A stretch of 64,000 nucleotides of DNA, taken from contig JAFADG010000061.1 in assembly GCA_023425025.1 (NCBI GenBank), positions 55,607-119,606 of the forward strand, read 5' to 3'. Shown here piece by piece: positions 16,483 to 25,019 of the stretch. The stretch's first letter is position 1. Each line of letters starts with the position of its first letter. Source of the DNA: Bacillota bacterium. GTDB taxonomy: Bacteria; Bacillota; Clostridia; Christensenellales; Aristaeellaceae. Both the position numbers and the translations under genes were made by a program. Under the pieces are notes generated by a model, which made no database searches, was not told the origin of the DNA, and saw nothing but the letters and a program-made list of their open reading frames with translations.

Positions 16483-19400
16483 ATGAACACAACCACGGAA
16501 AAGAAACAGCCCCGTTCCCTATTTGCGAACGAAGGCATGCACGAGATGATTGCCGCGCGAAGCCGCTACGGCAAGGTGTATGCGTTGGGCGCAAACCGCT
16601 TTCAGGCGGTCACCTACGCGCAGGCGGTGCACGAATTCGATGCCGGGACAGGCCAGTGGGAGGAGATCGACCGCAGCTTGCGCCTTGCGGAGGATGGCGT
16701 AACCCTCCTGGAAAACAACAAGCGCGGCAAAGCCTTCGGTGTTGGCATTCGCGGCGCGAGAACCGTCGGCCCGCGAATCACCAGGGCACAGGCGGGGAAC
16801 GCGGCAGCCAAGGCCATCGGCCGGACAGCGCCGTATATTGCCCATCCATGCGAACAGGTTTTGGAAAAGCTCCAGGCCGAGGCGGCGTACGAAGACATAT
16901 TCGACGGCGTTGATCTGCTTGTCCGCACGGGGGAAAGGCCCCGGCACGAGGTGGTCTTCAAAAGCGCCGGCAGCATACGCGCCATCTCCTTCACAGGCGG
17001 CGTAAGCGCAAACGCGTCCGAAGTCCCCAGCGTGCGGCTGTATGACGCCAACGGCCTGGAAGGCGCCGCTCAGCTGACCCAAGGCACAGCCGGCGAATTC
17101 ACCCTCATCCCTGACGCGGCCTTTGCTGCGTCTGCCGCCTATCCGGTGACGATGGCCGTGACGGCCGGCGCCATTGAGGCCCAGTCCTCGGCCATCGAGG
17201 ATACCTATGTCAGTTCTCAAAATCCTGCGACAAACTTCTCCGGCGACAGCCAGCTATGGGTTGCCGATAATCCCACCTACGGCACGCGCTACAGCTACCT
17301 GAAGGTGAACACCCTCCCGAAGGTCAGCGCCGGGCACCATATCACGCGGGCGTTTATATGCTGTTCGCAGTATACCGCTCCCGCCGGTGACATGGTCGTT
17401 ATGGCCAGGGCGATCACCGGCCCGTGGAACCCGCTGACCGTCACCTATAATACTGCGCCCGCTTATGACGGGCATTATCAAGACTATCTTGAGGTCAACA
17501 CCGGAAGCCTTTCGCAGTATTACCGTTTTGACGTGACCTCCCTGGCGCGGGATTGGTACCTGGGCAAGGAGAACCACGGCATTTGCCTTCAGCCCCGGGC
17601 CACCATGCCCAATACCGTTCGCTTTTGCTCCATGGAAGGGGCGCGCAAGCCGTATATGCTGGTGGAGTACACGCACCTGGGCGGGTTGGAAGATTATCTG
17701 GCCTACGATTCCCAAGGCGTTGGCCGCGCGGGGAGCGGTTCCGTGAACCTGTGCAACGGCAATCTTGTGTTCGCGCATGGCGATACGCAAATGAATGGCG
17801 AGCTGCTGCCCGTATCCGTCACCCACTATTACAATGCCTGCGACAGCGACCGGGATGATTTTTCTGCCGGCAAGGGATGGCGTACCTCCGTGCATCAAAC
17901 CCTGCACCGTGAAACGCTGAACGGCTCCCTCCGCTATGTCTATACCGATGGAGACGGTACCCGCCACTACTTTGAGCTGGTTGAAAGCAAGTGGAAGGAC
18001 ATGTCCGGCCTAAGCCTCGAACTGACCTTCAGCGGCGCTACTGCAACCATTCGCGACAAGGGCGATAATCTGATGACCTTCCCCTTGCCCACGGAGGATT
18101 TGACGGACGACAACCGCTTGACGCAATTGAAGCTCATCCAATCCATTTCGGATGCCGTCGGGAATACGATCACCGTCACGCCGGATGCGTCAAACGGTTT
18201 GAAGGTGGCCTCCGTCATGGACGGCGCAGGGCGTGTGACGGCATTCGATTATACAAACGGCATGCTGTCGGCCATCCGCACCCCCTGGCAAACGGAAGCT
18301 GTCTGCACCCGCTTTGCGTATACGGGCGGCAAGCTGACCAGCGTCGCCTATGAAGACGGCAAGGTTTCGGTCTATACGTATGACACCGCCGGCAGCTGTG
18401 CGCTGCTTGCAAGCGTGCAGAACCATGACGGCCTCAAGGTGGCCTATACCTATGCCAACCAGGACAAAACCGAAGGCTATCCCTACTCCATTACGGCGGC
18501 GAAGGTAACGGCTGGCGGTACCACCCTGAATGACTGCACCTATGCCTACGGCAATATGCTGACCATTGTTACGGACGAGCTCAGCGGCAAATCCATCCGC
18601 TACCACTTCAACGACGACGGGAACGCCATCTCCATGGACGATGGATTGGGCTATGCGCTGTACGCGGCGTATGACAGAACCGGCGACAACGCGCAAACGC
18701 CCATCAACCACCCCACCATGGTATCGCGCATGCAAAAGGTGGTCACAAACCTTCTAAAGAACGGCTCCATTGAAGAAGGCGACTACCCATGGGTGGAAAG
18801 GGACGAGCCCTATAACGGCACAACCGTCCCGTCGGATGGCAGCATACGCACAATGTCCGTGTATCACTGGGGCGGGCTGTCCTATCAGTTGCGGCCCAAT
18901 AACGGCAGCAAAGCCTCCGTTACGCAGACGCCCGGCCTTTCGCAAAATCAGGGCTACACCCTTTCCGCGTTTGTGAAAAGCGATGCCCCCCGCGCCTATC
19001 TGCGCGCCCGCTATATGCTGGGCGGCCAGCAGGCAGAAGTCCAATCCGACCCCGTAGAGATTGGCACGGCGGAATTCCAGCGGATATCGGTATCGTTTAC
19101 ATTGCCGGCAGGCACGTCGAGCCCGGAATGCGCCATGGTTGCGGAGGGCGCGGCGGGCAATGCCTGGTTTGATGATGTGCAGTTGGAAGAAGGCCTCACA
19201 TGCAACCATTACAACCTGCTCATCAACAGCGATTTCCGCTCCGGCACGCTGGGCGAAGGCAACCTTCCGGAATATTGGACGAAGGACGCCAATGACTGGC
19301 GCGTGCACCTGGAGAATCTCAGTTCCTGCGAGGTCCCGCCTCCCGCGCACCTGAAAGGGAATATGATGCGCCTGACCGGCGACCCCGGCCGTTCGGTGGA

Positions 19401-22400
19401 ATTGTATCATCAGTTCCGGCTGTATGGCAAATACGGCGACCGCTTCTCCGCCGGCGGCTGGTGCTGCGCGTTTTTAAAGGGCAAGCGCGGAGCGGATGAC
19501 GGCATCTGCCGCATCAAGGTACAGTTCTCCGTGGGCGGAACCACCTGGGCAACCGGCGGCCTGATCGACTTTAACGACGAGGAAGGCAACTGGCAGTTCG
19601 CCTCGGGGAACGTTTCCGCGCCCATCGACAATTACCAGTGGTGCCGCTTTGTTATCGCCTATAACCGGCAGATCAACGACGGCTATTTCACGAACATGTA
19701 CCTGTACCCCGAGCAGTTTGCCCAGGAACTGGGCTATGACGCGAAGGGCAACAGGCTTACCGCCAAGGCCCTGTCCGGCCTGACCTCCGGTGCTGAATAC
19801 GACGCGTTCAATAACATGACCAAGTACACCCAGCCCGGTAGAAGCGTGTCGGCTGTCTACGAATACGGCGCCACTGATGACGACCGCAAGAAGCATCTTC
19901 TGAAAAAGAGCACCAGCCCGTTGGGGATCATCAGCGAGTACACCTACGACAACAAGGGCAATCCCGAGACTACTCAGACCCGGGATGCGGGCAGCACAGC
20001 TATTGTGAAGGCGGAAACGGCCTACACGCCGGACCAAAACTACGTCCTCACGCAAAAGGATGCCCGTGGCAAGGTGATTACCACTCAAACTGACCCGCAA
20101 AAGGGCACCACGCAAAGCGTTACCGACCCCACGGGCCAAACCGTCAGCTATGCCTACGACGCGCTTCGCCGAATCACGGCAACTCAGACCGTATCGGAGG
20201 GCAAGACCTACCAAAATACTTATACTTACGATGGCGACCAATTGGCCCAGGTGAAGCACAACACCACCGACAACGCACTTGGCGATGTGACGTACACCTT
20301 CGCTTATGATGCTGCCAAGCGCCCTAAAGAGGTAAAGGTGGGAAGCCAAACCCTTTCCTCCACCGCCTACAACGCGGACGGCACCGTGAAAAGCGCAGAA
20401 TACGGTAATACCGGCAAGGTGGCCTACACCTACGATGCCTTCAAGCGCGTAACGGGGGTCAAGATCGACAATGACATCCAGGATCGTTACACCTATGCCT
20501 ACAACGCCAACGGCCAGGTAGCGCATGTAACGGACAACCGCCTGGGCCGGGTGTCCCAGAGCGAGTATGACCTGAGCAACCGCCCCATGCGGGCCAAAAC
20601 ACACGAAAACGGCAGCCATGTGCACACCGGTGAGGTGGTGTACGATGTGTTCGGCAACCTCATGGAATTTAAGGAAAAGGTAGGAACGGGCTATACCAAG
20701 TACGCCACCTCCTTTGGCTACGATGAGGAGAACAGGCCGACCACCCTCACCTACGGCGATGCCGGCAACAAACTGACCCAGGCCTATGATGGTATCGGGC
20801 GCTTAGGCACCCGCACGCTCACCGTGGGCGGTAGGGCGTACAACACCTCCTATACCTATGAGGCAGGCGGCTACGGTGAGGCCAGCACCACCCCGCTGAT
20901 CAAGAGCATCACCCAGGATGGCAAAACAACCACCTATGCCTATGACGACGCGGGCAATATCCAGAGCGTGGATACGCCCTTCAACCCCGTGCAGGTGGAA
21001 GACCTGACAGGCAAGCTGTACGAGGACAGCAGCAAACGCCTTTACGCAAAGGACGAAACGGGCTTGGAGCGCATCCTCTATGCTATTGAGGGCAAAGGGC
21101 AGGCGCAGACCACCGTATCGAAGGTGAACTACGCCTACGACAAGTTGGGCCAGCTTACCCGCATAGACGACCCCTACGATCTGTCCAGCGGCCAGCAGGG
21201 CACAACGACCACCTATGCCTACGACCTGGGCGGAAACATCTTGGAAAAGCGGGTCTTCCCCTACACCCTGCCTAGCGAATCCCCCATCGGCGCAGTGAAG
21301 GTTGTTCCCTATGCCTATACGGATGCCAACTGGAAGGACAAGCTTACTTCGTATAATGGTACATCCATCACTTACGACACCATCGGCAATCCTCGAAGCG
21401 ACGGCACATGGAGCTACGAATGGGAATCGGGCAGGCAGCTTACCTCTATGACGAAATCCGATGCCACAAACGTTACCTACACTTATAACGTGGATGGCCT
21501 GAGGATTCGCAAAACGGTGAACGGCATAGCGACCGATTACACCCTGCACGGCAAACATGTGGTACACCTTAAGAAGGATGGCGATAATCTTCACTTCTTC
21601 TATGATGCCCAAGGCAGACCAGCGATTGTAGAATGGGGTAGCGCGAAGTATGGGTACGTGCATAATTTACAGGGTGATATTGTTGCCATCATTGACGGCA
21701 GTGGGAACCAGGTGGTAGAATATACCTACGACGCGTGGGGGAAACCGCTTTCGAAGACCGGCATCTTGGCAACGACATTGGGTACTTTGAATCCCTTCAG
21801 GTATAGGGGCTATGTGTATGATGAGGAGACCCAAATGTACTTGCTTAATAGCAGGTACTATAACCCGATCACCTGTCGTATAATAAATGCGGATACGACG
21901 GATACGATTACAGCCTCTATAGATTCTCCAAACCAAGATAAGAATTTATACGCTTATTGTGATAACAATCCAGTTGCAAGAGCTGATGCAGATGGAAATT
22001 TTTGGAATATTGTAATTGGTGCACTTGTTGGAGGTATAATTGGAGGAATTTCTAGTATTGTAGGCCAGGCTATCAGCGGTGAAGGAGTTAATTGGGTTGA
22101 AGTAGGCATTTCAGCGGCTTCAGGTGCGGTAACAGGTGCCATAACTGCTGCGGCTCCGGGAATGGGAGCGTTAGCGACAGGTATTGTCCATGGGGCAGTT
22201 GGATCGGTTACCTATGCAGCTACTGAAAAGCTTGCTTATGGAAGGGACCCTTCTCTGTTGGGAACATTAACATCAGGCGTAACGGCCGGGTTGTTGGCTG
22301 GAGGAACAAGAGCATTAGGGAACGCCATTTCAAAAGGAAAGATAGAAGTTGGTAGAATTAGCGGGGAACGGGCAAGACCAGGTTATCCTGGAGTTAGGTA

Positions 22401-22575
22401 TAAGACCAATGCTGGACCAGCTTATTCGGTAGAGTTGCACCCATCTCACAACACACACGGTCCTCATATGCAGGTAAATAAGTGGATTTATCAAATGAAA
22501 AGATACGAGGGTACACCCTATAGGCTAAAGTCATGGCACTTTGATTTTAAACATCCATGGAAGGGGATTTTCTGA
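16483..22575 (+). CDS. Large RHS/YD-repeat polymorphic toxin-like protein without signal peptide
   Basis: This protein has 2030 residues. GGGAG lies 5 bases before ATG 16483. Residues 1-235 form an uncharacterised N-terminal region (no signal peptide, no membrane span). About 235-400 is a DNRLRE-type beta domain (IEDTYVSSQNPATNFSG). About 412-480 is the RHS entry segment (GSVNLCNGNLVF). YD repeats (YTYDxxGN type) run from about 560 to 1765, interrupted at about 755-1090 by two carbohydrate-binding-like beta modules (NLLKNGSIEEG, WFDDVQLEEG). The RHS core (FRYRGYVYDEETQMYLLNSR, then NPVARADADG) ends near 1838. The tip, about 1839-2030, is AT-rich in coding sequence. It has a Gly/Ala hydrophobic stretch and then a His-rich end (ELHPSHNTHGPHMQ, SWHFDFKHPW) that may be a nuclease-like toxin domain I cannot name. 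The stop overlaps the next gene's ATG. Confidence 0.9.
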   Translation: MNTTTEKKQPRSLFANEGMHEMIAARSRYGKVYALGANRFQAVTYAQAVHEFDAGTGQWEEIDRSLRLAEDGVTLLENNKRGKAFGVGIRGARTVGPRITRAQAGNAAAKAIGRTAPYIAHPCEQVLEKLQAEAAYEDIFDGVDLLVRTGERPRHEVVFKSAGSIRAISFTGGVSANASEVPSVRLYDANGLEGAAQLTQGTAGEFTLIPDAAFAASAAYPVTMAVTAGAIEAQSSAIEDTYVSSQNPATNFSGDSQLWVADNPTYGTRYSYLKVNTLPKVSAGHHITRAFICCSQYTAPAGDMVVMARAITGPWNPLTVTYNTAPAYDGHYQDYLEVNTGSLSQYYRFDVTSLARDWYLGKENHGICLQPRATMPNTVRFCSMEGARKPYMLVEYTHLGGLEDYLAYDSQGVGRAGSGSVNLCNGNLVFAHGDTQMNGELLPVSVTHYYNACDSDRDDFSAGKGWRTSVHQTLHRETLNGSLRYVYTDGDGTRHYFELVESKWKDMSGLSLELTFSGATATIRDKGDNLMTFPLPTEDLTDDNRLTQLKLIQSISDAVGNTITVTPDASNGLKVASVMDGAGRVTAFDYTNGMLSAIRTPWQTEAVCTRFAYTGGKLTSVAYEDGKVSVYTYDTAGSCALLASVQNHDGLKVAYTYANQDKTEGYPYSITAAKVTAGGTTLNDCTYAYGNMLTIVTDELSGKSIRYHFNDDGNAISMDDGLGYALYAAYDRTGDNAQTPINHPTMVSRMQKVVTNLLKNGSIEEGDYPWVERDEPYNGTTVPSDGSIRTMSVYHWGGLSYQLRPNNGSKASVTQTPGLSQNQGYTLSAFVKSDAPRAYLRARYMLGGQQAEVQSDPVEIGTAEFQRISVSFTLPAGTSSPECAMVAEGAAGNAWFDDVQLEEGLTCNHYNLLINSDFRSGTLGEGNLPEYWTKDANDWRVHLENLSSCEVPPPAHLKGNMMRLTGDPGRSVELYHQFRLYGKYGDRFSAGGWCCAFLKGKRGADDGICRIKVQFSVGGTTWATGGLIDFNDEEGNWQFASGNVSAPIDNYQWCRFVIAYNRQINDGYFTNMYLYPEQFAQELGYDAKGNRLTAKALSGLTSGAEYDAFNNMTKYTQPGRSVSAVYEYGATDDDRKKHLLKKSTSPLGIISEYTYDNKGNPETTQTRDAGSTAIVKAETAYTPDQNYVLTQKDARGKVITTQTDPQKGTTQSVTDPTGQTVSYAYDALRRITATQTVSEGKTYQNTYTYDGDQLAQVKHNTTDNALGDVTYTFAYDAAKRPKEVKVGSQTLSSTAYNADGTVKSAEYGNTGKVAYTYDAFKRVTGVKIDNDIQDRYTYAYNANGQVAHVTDNRLGRVSQSEYDLSNRPMRAKTHENGSHVHTGEVVYDVFGNLMEFKEKVGTGYTKYATSFGYDEENRPTTLTYGDAGNKLTQAYDGIGRLGTRTLTVGGRAYNTSYTYEAGGYGEASTTPLIKSITQDGKTTTYAYDDAGNIQSVDTPFNPVQVEDLTGKLYEDSSKRLYAKDETGLERILYAIEGKGQAQTTVSKVNYAYDKLGQLTRIDDPYDLSSGQQGTTTTYAYDLGGNILEKRVFPYTLPSESPIGAVKVVPYAYTDANWKDKLTSYNGTSITYDTIGNPRSDGTWSYEWESGRQLTSMTKSDATNVTYTYNVDGLRIRKTVNGIATDYTLHGKHVVHLKKDGDNLHFFYDAQGRPAIVEWGSAKYGYVHNLQGDIVAIIDGSGNQVVEYTYDAWGKPLSKTGILATTLGTLNPFRYRGYVYDEETQMYLLNSRYYNPITCRIINADTTDTITASIDSPNQDKNLYAYCDNNPVARADADGNFWNIVIGALVGGIIGGISSIVGQAISGEGVNWVEVGISAASGAVTGAITAAAPGMGALATGIVHGAVGSVTYAATEKLAYGRDPSLLGTLTSGVTAGLLAGGTRALGNAISKGKIEVGRISGERARPGYPGVRYKTNAGPAYSVELHPSHNTHGPHMQVNKWIYQMKRYEGTPYRLKSWHFDFKHPWKGIF

Positions 22576-23171
22576 TGAAAAATTATTATTATAATGGTCA
22601 TGATAGTATAATTCTATCTACTAGGCGGTCCATTCGTGAAAAATCAGCCGACAGGATAAAGAATGATCTCCTATGGGACATAAATACCTATCTGAACAAG
22701 AGATTTGAGCTTTATGATTTTTCGGAAAGTATACGCCCTCAGTGGGTCAACAGCTATGTGAAAGCAATTCCGATGAATGATTTTGGCGATAAGAAGTTAT
22801 ATATATTTAATTTGGATAAAATATTTATTAACCGAGTGGTTATTGATGAGGATGAAATTAGACAACAGCATGACATCATTGATCCGAAAATGGATTACGA
22901 ATATTTCAAAGAGTGGTATGCTGTTGAAACCGTTGATATTGAGTATTTTGCGGTGAAAAGTCTACAAGAATTTGAGTTAGGTTTTCAAAAATACAATAAG
23001 GGTGCATCGAGAAAGAAAATCATTCAAACAATAAAGCTGATAGCTGATGTATATGTATCGATGTATGATAGCTGCAATATGGAATTGCATTTTAATGATA
23101 ATAATGTTAAGGACGATATCCTATCTATAGTAATGGCTCATTGTATTCAGACGAATGAGCGATATTCCTGA
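22575..23171 (+). CDS. Probable cognate immunity protein
   Basis: This 198-residue acidic soluble protein is of unrecognised family. Its ATG shares a base with the toxin's stop (TGATG) and AAGGGG lies 7-8 bases upstream, so translation is coupled to the rhs gene. Coding sequence is much more AT-rich than the RHS core and matches the composition of the toxin tip, as expected when tip and immunity gene move together. No signal peptide or membrane segment is seen, so it would act in the cytoplasm. The immunity role is inferred from position, coupling and composition, not from sequence homology. Confidence 0.7.
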   Translation: MKNYYYNGHDSIILSTRRSIREKSADRIKNDLLWDINTYLNKRFELYDFSESIRPQWVNSYVKAIPMNDFGDKKLYIFNLDKIFINRVVIDEDEIRQQHDIIDPKMDYEYFKEWYAVETVDIEYFAVKSLQEFELGFQKYNKGASRKKIIQTIKLIADVYVSMYDSCNMELHFNDNNVKDDILSIVMAHCIQTNERYS

Positions 23172-23194
23172 TGTCAAAATAATAACCGAACACT

Positions 23195-23236
23195 GGGGAC
23201 AGTTCTTTATGTTCTTTTCAAAATGGAACTGCCCCC
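23195..23236. repeat. REP-like palindrome 1
   Basis: GGGGACAGTTC pairs with GAACTGCCCC (one base missing) across a 20-base loop. The GGGACGGTT/GGGACAGTT family of palindromes is common in Clostridia and is often linked to RAYT-type transposases. No transposase is present here. Confidence 0.6.
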
Positions 23237-23260
23237 TCCCCTTTGTTATCCCGACTTGTA

Positions 23261-23337
23261 ACCAGAGGGACGGTTTGCGTGGAAACAAAAAGCCAAGAAA
23301 AGCAATAAAGGGATGGCAAGCAAACCGTCCCCTTGGT
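23261..23337. repeat. REP-like palindrome 2
   Basis: GGGACGGTTTGC at 23267-23278 and GCAAACCGTCCC at 23320-23331 are exact complements, inside outer ACCA and TTGGT flanks. The roughly 40-base interior is A-rich and is closely similar to the interior of the copy at 24873. Confidence 0.75.
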
Positions 23338-23377
23338 ACCTGGTACCCATTAAAGAAATTGAAAGGAGCTAGAAGAA

Positions 23378-23743
23378 TTGCCAGCGCATGAATTTATTGC
23401 ACTGAGCGATACGGAATGGAGATCAACTAAATTTGTCGGACATTACGAAGAATTGGTAAAGGCGAACGAATGTGTTATTGTAAGGGACTCAATCATTATG
23501 CATAACTACAAAATGTTCAAGAGTGTTCTTACACATTTTGTCTGCACAGAAATTCCGACAGAGGAAACAGGATTGAATTATTATGGCATCACGGTCATTC
23601 CCAATAGCTCCTTACCAAAATTCATTGATGTGTTGTACCATTTGCACTATGCGCATAATGAAAGCAGAGGGATCAGTAAACTCATCACTTTGAGTACAAA
23701 GGCAAAGAAAGAAAACAAGGCAATCGTCCATTTTGGCATTTAA
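23378..23743 (+). CDS. Small AT-rich orphan protein, possible orphan immunity gene
   Basis: This 121-residue soluble protein is of no family I recognise (MPAHEFIALSDTEWRSTKF, and NYYGITVIPNSSLPKFIDVL near the middle). The start is TTG 23378, with AAAGGAG 9 bases upstream; an ATG ten bases later is out of frame. It lies between REP-like palindromes downstream of the toxin-immunity pair, a usual place for orphan immunity genes left from earlier tip exchanges. That role is inferred from context only. Confidence 0.6.
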   Translation: MPAHEFIALSDTEWRSTKFVGHYEELVKANECVIVRDSIIMHNYKMFKSVLTHFVCTEIPTEETGLNYYGITVIPNSSLPKFIDVLYHLHYAHNESRGISKLITLSTKAKKENKAIVHFGI

Positions 23744-23886
23744 GCACTCAACCGAACCAACTACAAAAAGCAAGGGGATGGCTCGGGAGAACCACGCCAA
23801 CCACGAGGACGGTTCGTGTGGTTTGACATCATCTCCGATGTGAGCACATTGGACGATTGTTTGTATAACTGACGTGAAGAGAATAT

Positions 23887-23936
23887 GATAGGGGCTGTTG
23901 TGCCGGGGAACTCTCCCCAGCACAACAGCCCTATCT
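23887..23936. repeat. Long hairpin between orphan genes
   Basis: Arms of 16-17 bases (GATAGGGCTGTTGTGC with one extra G on the left) close on an inner CGGGGA/TCCCC stem. It has no U-tract, so it is more likely a repeat element than a terminator. Confidence 0.6.
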
Positions 23937-23964
23937 CTATGCCCAGGGAAGCACGGAAACCACG

Positions 23965-24238
23965 CTCAGTTCCTGCGAGGTTCCGCCTCCAGCGCACCTG
24001 AAAGGGAACATGATGCGCCTGACCGGCGACCCTAACCGCTCGGTGGAGCTGTATCATCAGTTCCGGCCGCATGGCAAATATGGCGACCGCTTCTTAACCG
24101 GCGGCTGGTGCTGCGCGTTTTTGAAGGGCAAGCGCGGTGCGGACGACGGCATCTGCCGCATCAAGGTGCAGTTCTCCGTGGGCGGAACCACCTGGTTAAC
24201 CGACGGCCTGATCGACTTTAACAACGAGGAAGGCAACT
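23965..24238 (+). pseudogene. Internal fragment of a second rhs gene
   Basis: This stretch is collinear and gap-free with 19318-19591 of the rhs gene, with roughly nine in ten bases identical, and keeps an open frame (NMMRLTGDP, GGWCCAFLKGKRGADDG). It corresponds to part of the second carbohydrate-binding-like module, residues about 946-1036, not to the RHS tip. Both ends stop abruptly, and the right end runs into a REP-like palindrome. It is a scar of a duplicated or recombined rhs copy. Confidence 0.85.
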
Positions 24239-24243
24239 TGGAA

Positions 24244-24285
24244 ACCAAGGGGACAGAAAACCATGGGGAAGCAAACCGTCCCCGC
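24244..24285. repeat. REP-like palindrome 3
   Basis: ACCAAGGGGAC and GCAAACCGTCCCCG are related to palindrome 2. The arms are partly degenerate. It directly follows the rhs fragment and could mark the recombination edge. Confidence 0.5.
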
Positions 24286-24353
24286 GGTTTTTGCAATATC
24301 GATCATTTTCCAATTGGTATAATAAGCGCTGGCTTGTATGGAGGATGAAAATA

Positions 24354-24680
24354 ATGAAGGTAAAGCTACAAACGTATCTTTCCCGTAGTATAGCTGATAT
24401 AATTATAAAAACGAATTGTGCAGAACAAGTAGTATCCAAATTGATTGACGTTTTAGAAATAGAAAATGCTTTTATTCGTGTAATGGGTGATTACGGTGAT
24501 ATATCTGGAGAGCTTGAAAGAATTAAGGCAAAATATAAGCTTACTATTCAAAGTGATAAAAGCGGCGACTATTTACAACTCACCGCCGCTTCAGACAAAT
24601 GCAAAATGTTTCTAAATGACATTCCCACTTTTTCTCCTGAAACAATTTCTGTAATTGGCATTAAGAATGAACACTTATAG
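24354..24680 (+). CDS. Small AT-rich protein, possible orphan immunity gene
   Basis: This 108-residue soluble protein is of no recognised family. The second of two nearby ATGs, at 24354, is chosen because GGAGG ends 9 bases before it; the ATG at 24345 directly abuts that site. The sequence contains LSRSIADIIIKTNCAEQVV and ends VIGIKNEHL. Low GC and position after an rhs fragment suggest an immunity gene left by a displaced toxin tip. This cannot be shown from sequence alone. Confidence 0.55.
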   Translation: MKVKLQTYLSRSIADIIIKTNCAEQVVSKLIDVLEIENAFIRVMGDYGDISGELERIKAKYKLTIQSDKSGDYLQLTAASDKCKMFLNDIPTFSPETISVIGIKNEHL

Positions 24681-24689
24681 GATCAAGGC

Positions 24690-24845
24690 ATGAGGCATGA
24701 ATATCCAGACAGAGATCGAATAAGAAATGGATTGTCCGATGTATATTTTGCAGCAGTGATCGATGAGAATACGATTTGCATTACGCTAAGCAAAAAGGCT
24801 TATGATGTAAAGCAAATAGCCTCAAAAATTAGGGATATGTTGTAG
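24690..24845 (+). CDS. Very small AT-rich frame, possible gene remnant
   Basis: A 51-codon frame (MRHEYPDRDRIRNGLSDVYF, ending ASKIRDML) starts 9 bases after the previous gene. The ribosome site (AAGG, three bases away) is poor. Codon composition and phrasing look protein-like, so it may be the C-terminal remnant of another orphan gene. Confidence 0.35.
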   Translation: MRHEYPDRDRIRNGLSDVYFAAVIDENTICITLSKKAYDVKQIASKIRDML

Positions 24846-24872
24846 TCGGAGCGGTTTTATTGAATATACGTA

Positions 24873-24946
24873 ACCAGGGAGACGGTTTACGTAGAAACAA
24901 AGGACCAAGAAAAAGCAAAAAAGGGTCGGCAAGCAAACCCTCCCTG
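24873..24946. repeat. REP-like palindrome 4
   Basis: ACCAGGGAGACGGTTTAC and GCAAACCCTCCCTG are imperfect complements around an A-rich interior, closely similar to palindrome 2 along its whole length. It marks the right border of the toxin-associated cluster. Confidence 0.65.
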
Positions 24947-25019
24947 CTCACCGACGTTGGATGGTACAACCAGATGAATACATTATGCTATTGTGATCAA
25001 ATGACAAGGAGTTGAAGGT

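Noticed and set aside
16092..16913. 273-codon frame across the SOS promoter region into the rhs gene
   Set aside because: It runs through both promoters and all four LexA boxes and then out of frame with the rhs gene; it is a chance frame.
23172..24946. Insertion sequence carrying a transposase
   Set aside because: The palindromes look like mobile repeats, but no transposase frame is present between them, so only REP-like repeats are reported.
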